Below, in pieces: positions 1-6,197 of a DNA stretch of 6,197 bases. The first letter of the stretch is position 1. Every line of letters starts with the position of its first letter. Origin of the DNA: Methylococcaceae bacterium UBA1147 (GTDB lineage: Bacteria > Pseudomonadota > Gammaproteobacteria > Methylococcales > UBA1147); the NCBI GenBank assembly GCA_002311315.1, contig DBZZ01000073.1, positions 17,236 through 23,432 of the forward strand. Reading direction: 5' to 3'. A model generated the notes under the pieces. It had not been told where the DNA came from and did no database searches. It worked only from the letters and a program-made list of their open reading frames with translations. Both the position numbers and the translations under genes were made by a program.

Positions 1-908
1 ACCGAGAACCCGACATTCGGTAACGATACCTCCGTTACATTCGCCCCCTGGCGCTGATATTCCGCGATTGTCTTTTCCAGCAAGGTGGCTATCTCAGGAT
101 CCAGGTCTTCACCGAAGAATTCCCTAGGGACTCCGATCGTCAACCCCTCGATCCCATCATCGAGGCTCGCACGATAATCCGGCACCGGATGGTCCACGCT
201 GGTTGAATCACGCGGGTCGAAACCGGCCATGGCCTGCAACAACATGGCAGCATCCTCGGCGGTTCGGGACAGCGGCCCACCCTGATCCAGGCTTGAGGCA
301 AAGGCAATCATGCCGTACCGAGAAACCCGGCCATACGTCGGTTTCATGCCGGTAATCCCACAGAAGGATGCCGGCTGGCGTATCGAGCCTCCAGTATCGG
401 TCCCGGTGGCAACCGGGGCTAGCCGTGCGGCCACCGCGGCTGCCGAACCTCCCGATGAACCACCTGGAACGGCGGTCATATCCCAGGGGTTCCTGACCGG
501 ACCGTAATAACTGGTTTCATTGGAAGACCCCATGGCAAACTCGTCCATGTTCAGCTTTCCGAGCATGACCATACCGGAATTCTCCAAGCGGCTGACCACG
601 GTCGCATCGTAGGGCGAATAAAAATTGTCCAGCATCTTCGAACCGCAACTGGTCTTGATCGACCGGGTACAGAAGATATCCTTGTGCCCAATAGGGATCC
701 CAGTCAGAGGCCCGGCCGTTCCGCGCGCAATCTTTTCATCCGCCGCACGGGCGTCCGCCATTGCTTTGTCTTCGGTAACCGTGATAAAACAGTTAAGTTC
801 TTCGTTGAATTGATTGATCCTTGCCAAAAAGGCTCGGGTTATTTCGACGCTACTGAATTGCCTGTCTTGCAGCCCGGCCGAAATTTCGGCAATGGTTTTG
901 TCATGCAT
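1..908 (-). CDS. gatA: Glutamyl/aspartyl-tRNA amidotransferase subunit A, 5' part (gene runs off the left edge)
   Basis: Amidase subunit of the cytoplasmic GatCAB complex. It releases ammonia from glutamine (or asparagine) so that GatB can convert Glu-tRNA(Gln) and/or Asp-tRNA(Asn) to the amidated form. About 302 residues are present without a stop; full-length GatA is usually about 480-490, so the C-terminal third lies outside the window. The amidase-signature features are visible: HKD with Lys76, the glycine/serine-rich loop PGGSSGGSA at 148-156 with Ser151, and DTGGSIRQPA at 171-180 with Ser175. These correspond to the Lys-cisSer-Ser catalytic triad of the family. Motifs such as TSCGSKMLDN, NMDEFAMGSSNE and KPTYGRVSRYGM are typical. 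The ATG at 906-908 follows an in-frame TGA 15 nt upstream; a TTG two codons upstream is the only other candidate. The Shine-Dalgarno sequence is poor. The gene lies 72 nt downstream of gatC and is presumably co-transcribed with it, with gatB expected beyond the left edge. Confidence 0.97.
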   Translation of the reverse strand, partial: MHDKTIAEISAGLQDRQFSSVEITRAFLARINQFNEELNCFITVTEDKAMADARAADEKIARGTAGPLTGIPIGHKDIFCTRSIKTSCGSKMLDNFYSPYDATVVSRLENSGMVMLGKLNMDEFAMGSSNETSYYGPVRNPWDMTAVPGGSSGGSAAAVAARLAPVATGTDTGGSIRQPASFCGITGMKPTYGRVSRYGMIAFASSLDQGGPLSRTAEDAAMLLQAMAGFDPRDSTSVDHPVPDYRASLDDGIEGLTIGVPREFFGEDLDPEIATLLEKTIAEYQRQGANVTEVSLPNVGFS

Positions 909-980
909 GCTCAAGTTCTGTCACTACGAATTTGAATGTTTCAGGGCCCTTCTCGATTCCACTGGAACCACCAATTAACC

Positions 981-1268
981 TTAGTCGATGACCTTGGGCA
1001 CCAGGTATAGTCCTGATTCGACCTGCGGTGCCTGCGACTGAAACAGTTCACGCTGGTCCTGTTCCGTCACCTGGTCGACCCTCAACCGCTGGACCTGGTC
1101 CATGGGATGCGCCATCGGGGTCACTTCATCGGTCTCTGCCGCATTCAGCTGACCCACAAGATCCAGAATACCACCCAGGTCACGGACGTACCCATCGATG
1201 TCCTGCTGTTCAATTTCTATGCGGGCAAGCGCCGCAATCTTTTTAACATCCTCAACACTTAAATCCAC
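981..1268 (-). CDS. gatC: Glutamyl/aspartyl-tRNA amidotransferase subunit C
   Basis: Small structural subunit of the GatCAB amidotransferase. In known structures it wraps around the GatA-GatB interface and stabilises the complex. The 95-residue product has the normal length for GatC. Its family pattern is clear: an N-terminal helix (LSVEDVKKIAALARIEI, residues 3-19), a second helix ending near LGGILDLVGQLN, the stretch DEVTPMAHP at about 47-55, and a C-terminal LYLVPKVID ending in the usual VPKV motif. The start codon is GTG at 1266-1268. It is chosen because a strong ribosome-binding site, AAGGGG at 1282-1277 read on the minus strand, lies 8 nt upstream. It is the first gene of the minus-strand gat operon and faces mreB across a 467-bp gap. 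Confidence 0.97.
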   Translation of the reverse strand: MDLSVEDVKKIAALARIEIEQQDIDGYVRDLGGILDLVGQLNAAETDEVTPMAHPMDQVQRLRVDQVTEQDQRELFQSQAPQVESGLYLVPKVID

Positions 1269-1275
1269 AACGTTT

Positions 1276-1282
1276 TCCCCTT
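1276..1282 (-). promoter_or_regulatory. Ribosome-binding site of gatC
   Basis: On the minus strand AAGGGGA lies 7-8 nt upstream of the GTG at 1268. This Shine-Dalgarno match supports the GTG start. Confidence 0.7.
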
Positions 1283-1409
1283 GGAACCAAACGCCCTGTT
1301 ACCTTGCTCAACGCCGCGCCATCAACAAGTCATGATCGACCAAGCCTGCACGACACCGCCTGCCTTGAGTCCTTGCGAAGCTCGAGTCATCGCCGATGCA
1401 GCGGAATTG

Positions 1410-1472
1410 AGCCGACCCTTAGGCCTTCTCCATTCCGGTACTCCCGCAGCCAAACATGGAAATGGGTCGGCT
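1410..1472. repeat. Spaced 9-bp inverted repeat in the divergent promoter region
   Basis: AGCCGACCC at 1410-1418 is a perfect reverse complement of GGGTCGGCT at 1464-1472, separated by 45 nt. On the plus strand an RNA stem could extend by a G-U and a U-A pair. It could be two halves of a regulator site or a leader hairpin, but a 9-bp match at this spacing is not very unlikely by chance in a region of this size. The sequence shows no function. Confidence 0.4.
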
Positions 1473-1526
1473 TACCCGTCCGAATGAGCCATAATAAACT
1501 CAGCCATCCCGCTTCCCACCCGACCA

Positions 1527-1557
1527 TTGAGAATTCCGGCCAAGGCCGTAGCATTAT
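1527..1557 (+). promoter_or_regulatory. Possible promoter for mreB
   Basis: TTGAGA (1527-1532, 5 of 6 matches to the -35 consensus) is followed after 19 nt by CATTAT (1552-1557, 4 of 6 to the -10 consensus). The -10 overlaps the TATAAT proposed for the opposite strand, so the two candidates would be mutually exclusive if both were real. The mreB leader would be about 170 nt. The spacer is long and the -10 poor, so confidence is low. Confidence 0.18.
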
Positions 1558-1583
1558 AAGGTCAGGACAGGATCTACGAACAA
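1553..1583 (-). promoter_or_regulatory. Possible sigma-70 promoter for gatCAB
   Basis: Read on the minus strand, 1558-1553 is a perfect TATAAT -10 hexamer. The -35 partner is weak: TTGTTC at 1583-1578 with a long 19-nt spacer, or TTCGTA at 1580-1575 with a 16-nt spacer. Transcription from here would give gatC a leader of roughly 280 nt. This is a pattern match only. Confidence 0.25.
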
Positions 1584-1735
1584 GCCGCGGAGAGATTTTG
1601 AAGGATCTCCCGGAAAATACGGTTACCGGAACAAGCCAAAATGACCGGATGAATCTTCCGCCATGATACCTGACGTCTTGCCGAAAAGCCCAGCCGATTG
1701 TTAAAGTAGCAACCTTTATAAATGGAACTTCCAAC

Positions 1736-2779
1736 ATGCTGAAACGAATTCTCGGATTATTTTCCAACGACCTGTCGATCGACCTGGGGACAGCGAACAC
1801 GCTGATCTATATCCCCGGTCAGGGAATCGTCCTCGATGAACCTTCGGTCGTAGCAATCCGAAAAGACGATGGACGGGGGGCCAAAACGATCGCTGCAGTA
1901 GGTTCCGATGCCAAAATGATGCTTGGACGTACACCTGGGAACATCACCGCAATCAGGCCTCTAAAAGACGGTGTAATCGCGGATTTCACCGTAACGGAAA
2001 AAATGCTTCAGTACTTTATTCACAAGGTACACGAAAGCAAGATACTACGTCCCAGCCCGAGGGTACTGATTTGTGTTCCCTGCGGCTCCACCCAGGTGGA
2101 ACGCCGGGCAATCAAGGAATCAGCTGCCGGGGCAGGAGCTCGCGAAGTCTATCTGATCGAGGAACCTATGGCAGCGGCGGTAGGTGCAAACCTGCCGGTT
2201 GATCAGGCAAAAGGCTCCATGGTTCTCGATATCGGCGGCGGAACGTCGGAAGTCGCCGTAATCTCCCTGAACGGGATCGTCTATTCCGCATCCGTACGGA
2301 TCGGCGGTGACCGTTTCGACGAGGCAATCATCAACTATGTACGGCGGAATTACGGAACACTAATTGGCGAAGCGACTGCGGAGCGCATCAAACACGAAAT
2401 CGGAACCGCCTATCCCGGCAGCAAGGTCCAGGAAATCGAAGTCAACGGGCGCAACCTTGCCGAGGGCGTCCCTCGTCATTTTACGCTGAACAGCAACGAG
2501 ATCCTGGAAGCCTTGCAGGAACCGCTGTCCGGTATCGTTGGAGCACTCAAGGTGGCACTGGAACAGACGCCGCCCGAACTGGGCTCTGACATCGCGAACA
2601 GCGGAATTGTCCTGACTGGCGGAGGCGCGCTGCTGAAGGACATTGACCGCCTGCTTGCGGAAGAAACCGGGTTGCCGGTGATCGTTGCCGAGGATCCCCT
2701 CACCTGCGTAGCCCGCGGCGGCGGCAAGATTCTGGAAATGCTGGATGAAAAAGGGCCGACATCCTTTTCGCTGGAATGA
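1736..2779 (+). CDS. mreB: Rod-shape-determining actin-like protein MreB
   Basis: Bacterial actin homologue. It polymerises with ATP into membrane-bound double filaments that orient the elongasome and so set rod shape and width. The 347-residue product has the same length as E. coli MreB and is very similar to it throughout. Nucleotide-site motifs are visible: phosphate-1 loop DLGTANT (16-22), phosphate-2 loop DIGGGTSEVAV (165-175), and the adenosine motif GIVLTGGGALL (290-300). The IEEPMAAA stretch (141-148) carries the conserved glutamates near the active site. The N-terminus MLKRILGLF looks like the amphipathic membrane-targeting helix known from Gram-negative MreB. The ATG at 1736 has GGAA at 1724-1727, 8 nt upstream, and aligns exactly with the E. 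coli start. It is the first gene of the plus-strand cell-shape operon; mreC follows after about 77 nt. No missing residues or frameshifts are seen. Confidence 0.99.
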   Translation: MLKRILGLFSNDLSIDLGTANTLIYIPGQGIVLDEPSVVAIRKDDGRGAKTIAAVGSDAKMMLGRTPGNITAIRPLKDGVIADFTVTEKMLQYFIHKVHESKILRPSPRVLICVPCGSTQVERRAIKESAAGAGAREVYLIEEPMAAAVGANLPVDQAKGSMVLDIGGGTSEVAVISLNGIVYSASVRIGGDRFDEAIINYVRRNYGTLIGEATAERIKHEIGTAYPGSKVQEIEVNGRNLAEGVPRHFTLNSNEILEALQEPLSGIVGALKVALEQTPPELGSDIANSGIVLTGGGALLKDIDRLLAEETGLPVIVAEDPLTCVARGGGKILEMLDEKGPTSFSLE

Positions 2780-2840
2780 TTGCCTGATCCGGCAGGGTCC
2801 AATCAAAGCTGCAAATTCGACATTCGTACCGGATATCGCT

Positions 2841-2847
2841 GAAAGGT
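2841..2847 (+). promoter_or_regulatory. Ribosome-binding site that supports the mreC start at 2857
   Basis: GAAAGGT at 2841-2847 is the only good Shine-Dalgarno-like sequence near the start of mreC. It lies 9 nt before the ATA at 2857, an ideal distance. No comparable purine-rich site precedes the ATG at 2905. Confidence 0.55.
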
Positions 2848-2856
2848 AAACCAGCC

Positions 2857-3750
2857 ATAAAGCTCATATTCTCCGAAGATTCGTCGATCAACGTCCGTCT
2901 GCTGATGGCGGTTCTCGTATCGATTGCTCTGATGACGTTCAGCCAGCGCAACAACTATCTCTCTCCGCTCCGTTCTGCATTGTCGATTATTGTTTACCCT
3001 GTACAGTTCCTCGCCAGCCTGCCGCAACGCATCGGGGATGGCAGTACGACCTATTTCGCCAAGCACAAGGCCCTCATCCAGGAAAATCATAAGCTCAGGA
3101 AGAAGTTACTGGTGCACCAAACCCGTTTGCTCAAGGCCTCTGCACTGGAAAAGGAAAACATCCGACTTCGAAACCTTCTCGACAGTTCCTTCAAGCTCGG
3201 CGAACAGATTCTGGTCAGCGAGTTATTATCGGTCAGCCTGGATCCATACAAGCATACGGTCGTGATCGACAAGGGCCAGCGCTTCGGTGTTTTCGACGGA
3301 CAACCGGTGCTAGATACCTGGGGCATTATCGGACAGGTTTACCGCACCGGTCCTCTGCATTCCGAAGTCATTCTGATTTCGGATCCAGGGCACGCCATAC
3401 CGGTCCAGGTAAATCGCAACGGTCTGCGAACAATCGCCGTGGGTACGGGAAAGATCAACGAACTTTCCCTGCCCTTTCTTCCCAACCACGCCGAGATTGA
3501 AACCGGCGACCTGCTGATCAGTTCAGGCCTGGGAGGAGTTTTTCCCCAGGGGTACCCGGTTGGGGTGGTCAACGAAATCATTCCCCAACCGGATAAACCT
3601 TTTTCCCAGATAAGCGCCCGGCCTACCGCCCACCTGGACCGCAGCCGTGAACTGTTACTGGTGTGGACCAACAAGCAATCCATGGCCCGGTTACCTAACG
3701 GACAATCTCAAACGGACAAACGACCAGGCAGCGATGAACTTCCGGAATAG
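2857..3750 (+). CDS. mreC: Rod-shape-determining protein MreC (apparent ATA start)
   Basis: Bitopic inner-membrane protein of the elongasome. Its periplasmic part binds PBP2 and is thought to activate the PBP2-RodA synthase, while it also contacts MreB and MreD. From 2857 the product is 297 residues: a short cytoplasmic N-terminus, a membrane segment at about 13-28, a coiled coil at about 65-110 (ENHKLRKKLL to ENIRLRNLLD), then the two-barrel beta domain at about 115-270 with typical motifs VVIDKG, GQPV, GIIGQV, DPGHAIPVQV and SSGLGG.FPQGYPVG. It is shorter than E. coli MreC (367), which has a longer Pro/Ala-rich tail. The start is unusual. The frame has no ATG, GTG or TTG between its upstream stop at 2785 and the ATG at 2905, which lies inside the membrane segment and has no ribosome-binding site. 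ATA at 2857 aligns with the Met of E. coli MreC (IKLIFSEDSS against MKPIFSRGPS) and has a good Shine-Dalgarno. CTG at 2839 is a less likely alternative. Family identity is certain; the start is inferred. The end overlaps mreD. Confidence 0.9.
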   Translation: MKLIFSEDSSINVRLLMAVLVSIALMTFSQRNNYLSPLRSALSIIVYPVQFLASLPQRIGDGSTTYFAKHKALIQENHKLRKKLLVHQTRLLKASALEKENIRLRNLLDSSFKLGEQILVSELLSVSLDPYKHTVVIDKGQRFGVFDGQPVLDTWGIIGQVYRTGPLHSEVILISDPGHAIPVQVNRNGLRTIAVGTGKINELSLPFLPNHAEIETGDLLISSGLGGVFPQGYPVGVVNEIIPQPDKPFSQISARPTAHLDRSRELLLVWTNKQSMARLPNGQSQTDKRPGSDELPE

Positions 3751-4222
3751 CCAGGGAACCGAGGCGATTCTCATCAGCATTTCGATCGCGATGCTGTTGC
3801 GAATTCTGCCTTTGCCTCGCGACTGGCTGGTTTTCAACCCGGACTGGATACTGCTGGTTGTCATCTACTGGTGCCTGTACATCCCAGAACGATTCAACAT
3901 TGGCTCGGCCTGGATATTCGGACTGCTGACCGATGTACTGACCGGTCAACTGCTTGGACAACAGGCCCTGGTCTATTCAGTCATTGCCTATATCATCATC
4001 CGCCTACACCAGCGTATTCGCCTTTTTCCGCTATCGCAGAAAACCCTGATTATCCTCTGCCTGTTGCTATTGGGCCAGACGCTTGTTTTCTGGATTCAGA
4101 ATGTACAGAACGCGGTCTACAGTGGATGGAATTACATGATCCCTGCATTCACCGGAACCCTGGCCTGGCCACTGGTGTACATTGGTCTCGGGGGCTTGCA
4201 TCACAGAGCAAAAATCGACTGA
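3734..4222 (+). CDS. mreD: Rod-shape-determining membrane protein MreD
   Basis: Integral inner-membrane component of the elongasome that works with MreC and modulates its effect on PBP2. From the ATG at 3734 the product is 162 residues, the same length as E. coli MreD. About six hydrophobic segments are visible, at roughly 10-27, 36-52, 57-73, 76-92, 102-122 and 136-156. The pattern RILPLPRDWLVFNPDWILLVVIYW (23-46) matches the family's Pro- and Trp-rich loop between the first two helices, and DVLTGQLLGQQAL (67-79) matches its conserved helix-3/4 region. A longer reading from 3647 would add 29 polar residues lying wholly inside mreC, and is rejected. AGG at 3726-3728 lies 5 nt before the chosen ATG. 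The gene overlaps the end of mreC by 17 nt, consistent with translational coupling. Confidence 0.95.
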   Translation: MNFRNSQGTEAILISISIAMLLRILPLPRDWLVFNPDWILLVVIYWCLYIPERFNIGSAWIFGLLTDVLTGQLLGQQALVYSVIAYIIIRLHQRIRLFPLSQKTLIILCLLLLGQTLVFWIQNVQNAVYSGWNYMIPAFTGTLAWPLVYIGLGGLHHRAKID

Positions 4223-4285
4223 GCCGTGGACACAAACAACTTGCTGCCAGGCTACCTTCACCGGAATCAGGGATAAAAGTCGATC

Positions 4286-6124
4286 ATGGTACGCCGTTTT
4301 ACCATCAAGGATAACTACCTTGAAAACCGCCTGATCATTAACCGGGTTGTCGCGGCTTTGGTGGTGATTCTATTTCTCAACCTACTCTTGGTAGGCAGGC
4401 TAATCTATCTGCAGATCTCAGGCCATGAACATTATTCCAGCCTTTCTCAGAACAACCGGATCAAGATCTCCCCGCTACAGCCGACCCGTGGACTGATTTT
4501 CGACCGACAAGGGAAAATTCTCGCCCAGAACATCACCACCTACAGTCTGGAACTGATCCCTGAACAGGTTGACAACCTTGAGGAGACACTGAGCGGACTC
4601 CAGCGACTGCTAGACATTGATGACGGAGAAATTGAACAGTTCAGGAAGCTCAGGAAAAGGAACAAACCTTTTACCAGCATACCGTTAAAGTGGCGGATGA
4701 CCGAGCGGGAATTGGCGAAATTCTCGGTCAGGCGATTTCAGTTTCCCGGGGCCGAAGTGCATGCCAGGCTGGCAAGAAACTACCCGTATGGCGACATCTT
4801 CGCCCATGTTGTAGGTTACGTTGGGCGAATTAACGAGAAGGAGCTGAAATCGGTCGATCCAGCCGCCTACCGTGGAACCAACCACATTGGAAAAACCGGT
4901 ATCGAAGCCTCGTACGAGACTCTGCTGCATGGCAAGGTGGGCTACGAGGAAATCGAAACCAATGCCCAGGGAAGACTGATCAACAGGCTTGGACAGATCC
5001 CGCCCGAGGCCGGGGCAAATCTTCACCTGACCCTCGACATCCAGATGCAGAAAGCGGCCTACAACGGCCTTGGAACGCATAACGGAGCAGTCGTGGCAAT
5101 CGAAACCAAAACGGGGAACATACTCGTTTTCACAAGTAAACCTGGCTTTGACCCGAACCCGTTTGTCCATGGCATCTCCGCAAAGGATTATGACCAACTG
5201 CGTTCTTCCTCCGACCAACCGCTCTTTGACCGGGCCCTGCGCGGGCAGTACCCGCCAGGTTCCACCGTGAAACCCTTTATCGGCCTTGCCGGACTCGAAC
5301 ACGGGGTCGTCGATATGAAGCACAGCATCTTTTGCCGGGGTTTCTACCAGTTACCCAATGTCAGTCACAAGTACCGCGACTGGAAGACATGGGGTCACGG
5401 TCATGTCGACATGAACGCTGCAATCACCCAGTCCTGCGACGTCTACTTCTATGGCCTTGCGTATTCCCTGGGAATCGAACGGTTATCCGGATTCCTGAAG
5501 AAATTCGGCTTCGGTTCCAAAACCGGGATTGATCTTGGTGGTGAAAAAGCCGGGCTACTTCCTTCCCGCAAGTGGAAGCGACAGGCCAGAAACGAACCTT
5601 GGTATCCCGGTGAAACACTGATCGCAGGCATCGGCCAGGGATTCCTCCAGGTCACCCCGCTTCAACTGGCCAAAGCCACGGCACAACTGGCGAACCGCGG
5701 CAAAGCAGTCAGGCCGCACCTGGTCAGGCGAATCGAGCACAAGACTGAAAGCATGATTCCGCCGCAGCGGTTCTCACCGGACATCCAAATCGATCCTCGC
5801 AACGCCGAGTCGATCATTCGGGCCATGGTGAATGTTGTTCACGGTGATCGTGGCACGGCCCGCTCAATCAGTAACGGGATCGACTACAAAATTGCCGGCA
5901 AAACCGGGACGGCCCAGGTTTTCACGGTTAAACAGGAAGAAAACTATGACGAAAGCCGAATTGATGAGAAACTGCGAGACCATGCCCTGTTCGTGGCTTT
6001 TGCCCCGGCCCATGACCCCAGGATCGCGATTGCCGTGGTCGTCGAGAACGGTGGCCACGGGGGCTCTGTGGCGGCCCCAATCGCCAGGGACATCATTCAT
6101 CAGTACCTGGGTCGTGAATCATGA
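4286..6124 (+). CDS. mrdA: Penicillin-binding protein 2 (elongasome peptidoglycan DD-transpeptidase)
   Basis: Class B PBP that cross-links peptidoglycan during side-wall growth, paired with the RodA glycosyltransferase and activated by MreC. The 612-residue product has a single membrane anchor at about 17-40, a pedestal domain from about 45 to 240 (RGLIFDRQGKILAQN at 68-82, YPYGDIFAHVVGYVGRIN at 166-183, GIEASYE at 205-211), and a transpeptidase domain to the end. The three active-site motifs are intact: STVK with nucleophile Ser326 and Lys329, SCD at 383-385 in the SxN position (SAD in E. coli), and KTGT at 539-542. RDWKTWGHGHV (364-374) is typical of PBP2 and separates it from the division enzyme PBP3. 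An in-frame stop at 4274-4276 makes the ATG at 4286 the first possible start. AGGGA at 4269-4273 is a rather distant (12 nt) ribosome-binding site. It follows mreD after 63 nt and overlaps rodA by 4 nt. Confidence 0.98.
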   Translation: MVRRFTIKDNYLENRLIINRVVAALVVILFLNLLLVGRLIYLQISGHEHYSSLSQNNRIKISPLQPTRGLIFDRQGKILAQNITTYSLELIPEQVDNLEETLSGLQRLLDIDDGEIEQFRKLRKRNKPFTSIPLKWRMTERELAKFSVRRFQFPGAEVHARLARNYPYGDIFAHVVGYVGRINEKELKSVDPAAYRGTNHIGKTGIEASYETLLHGKVGYEEIETNAQGRLINRLGQIPPEAGANLHLTLDIQMQKAAYNGLGTHNGAVVAIETKTGNILVFTSKPGFDPNPFVHGISAKDYDQLRSSSDQPLFDRALRGQYPPGSTVKPFIGLAGLEHGVVDMKHSIFCRGFYQLPNVSHKYRDWKTWGHGHVDMNAAITQSCDVYFYGLAYSLGIERLSGFLKKFGFGSKTGIDLGGEKAGLLPSRKWKRQARNEPWYPGETLIAGIGQGFLQVTPLQLAKATAQLANRGKAVRPHLVRRIEHKTESMIPPQRFSPDIQIDPRNAESIIRAMVNVVHGDRGTARSISNGIDYKIAGKTGTAQVFTVKQEENYDESRIDEKLRDHALFVAFAPAHDPRIAIAVVVENGGHGGSVAAPIARDIIHQYLGRES

Positions 6125-6197
6125 TCCCACTGACATCGAAAAACCGCTTCCCTCTGGGAGACCAGGCCGCCAGCGGATTCTTGCACCATCTCCACAT
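6121..6197 (+). CDS. rodA: Rod-shape-determining protein RodA, first 25 codons (runs off the right edge)
   Basis: RodA is the SEDS-family peptidoglycan glycosyltransferase that works with PBP2. Only the N-terminus is visible: an ATG at 6121-6123 overlapping the mrdA stop as ATGA, followed by an open frame of 25 codons reaching the window edge. The visible residues are polar and cytoplasmic in character, ending in FLHHLHI. This resembles the LLQRLHID stretch just before the first membrane helix in Pseudomonas-type RodA. The identity rests mainly on operon position (mrdA-rodA is a widely conserved pair), the coupled start and this short match. No membrane helix is inside the window. Confidence 0.8.
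   Translation, partial: MIPLTSKNRFPLGDQAASGFLHHLH

Larger units (their letters stand above)
1269..1735. other. Divergent intergenic region between gatC and mreB
   Basis: This 467-bp gap separates the two divergent operons and must contain the promoter of gatCAB and probably the main promoter of mreBCD. I see no convincing gene. Both strands contain open frames of up to about 120-137 codons, but they overlap each other, are rich in Ser, Arg and Pro, lack ribosome-binding sites, resemble no family I recognise, and in one case run into mreB. Structure seen: a 9-bp inverted repeat (1410-1418 with 1464-1472), a perfect TATAAT on the minus strand (1558-1553), and a short GAGAT/ATCTC hairpin (1592-1609) with no T-tract. 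None of these is strong enough for a firm regulatory call. Confidence 0.8.

Noticed and set aside
1592..1609. Short GAGAT/ATCTC hairpin upstream of mreB
   Set aside because: A 5-bp stem with an 8-nt loop and no T-run is common by chance and is not a terminator.
1304..1666. 120-codon open frame on the plus strand in the gatC-mreB gap
   Set aside because: It begins with TTG without a ribosome-binding site, is rich in Ser, Arg and Pro, has no recognisable domain and overlaps another open frame on the opposite strand. It looks like chance in GC-rich non-coding DNA.
1698..1722. TTGTTA and TATAAA just upstream of mreB as a promoter
   Set aside because: The spacer is only 13 nt and the transcript would start at or beyond the ribosome-binding site, so this is unlikely as the mreB promoter.
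1387..1800. 137-codon open frame on the minus strand upstream of and into mreB
   Set aside because: It overlaps the start of mreB, whose identity is certain, and its translation resembles no family. It is a shadow frame.
2780..2856. Possible terminator or attenuator between mreB and mreC (TGCC/GGCA or CCTG/CAGG hairpin at about 2781-2796)
   Set aside because: The stems are only 4 bp and no T-tract follows, so there is no support for an intrinsic terminator.
3647..3733. Extended mreD start at 3647
   Set aside because: The added 29 residues are polar, lie inside mreC and are absent from MreD proteins. The ATG at 3734 gives the exact E. coli length and has an AGG upstream.
4226..4276. 16-codon GTG-initiated open frame between mreD and mrdA, ending at TAA just before the mrdA start
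   Set aside because: It is very short, has no clear ribosome-binding site and no recognisable sequence; most likely it is just the spacer. A leader peptide cannot be excluded but nothing supports it.
4685..5323. 212-codon open frame on the minus strand inside mrdA
   Set aside because: It lies entirely antisense to the conserved PBP2 transpeptidase coding sequence and has no family features. It is explained by codon bias of mrdA.

Overview
The window is an ordinary-looking piece of a gammaproteobacterial chromosome of moderate GC. It carries two conserved housekeeping loci in divergent orientation: gatC-gatA on the minus strand at the left, and mreB-mreC-mreD-mrdA-rodA on the plus strand filling the rest. 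The gammaproteobacterial reading rests on close similarity of MreB, GatA and PBP2 to the Escherichia/Pseudomonas proteins as I know them, on MreB (347 aa) and MreD (162 aa) having the E. coli lengths, and on this divergent gene order, which I recall from Pseudomonas-type genomes. I cannot name the genus.

Layout: 1-908 (minus) is the N-terminal ~302 codons of gatA, cut by the left edge. 981-1268 (minus) is gatC with a GTG start. 1269-1735 is a 467-bp divergent intergenic region with no convincing gene. It should hold the promoters of both operons; I see only weak candidates, including a perfect TATAAT on the minus strand, plus a spaced 9-bp inverted repeat. 1736-2779 is mreB, 2857-3750 mreC, 3734-4222 mreD, 4286-6124 mrdA (PBP2), and 6121-6197 the first 25 codons of rodA, cut by the right edge.

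The plus-strand genes together encode most of the elongasome (Rod complex), which builds the lateral wall of rod-shaped cells. MreB is the cytoskeletal filament, MreC and MreD are its membrane partners, PBP2 is the transpeptidase and RodA the glycosyltransferase. GatCAB amidates misacylated Glu-tRNA(Gln) and/or Asp-tRNA(Asn).

The most notable oddity is the start of mreC. Its open frame has no ATG, GTG or TTG between the upstream in-frame stop (2785-2787) and 2905, where an ATG falls inside the transmembrane segment. Homology and a well-placed Shine-Dalgarno sequence both point to an ATA codon at 2857, meaning either a rare AUA start or a single-base change or error. A second point is that PBP2 appears to have a C/D/H/C version of the zinc site described in some PBP2 proteins. 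I see no mobile element, CRISPR array, RNA gene or novel multi-gene system.
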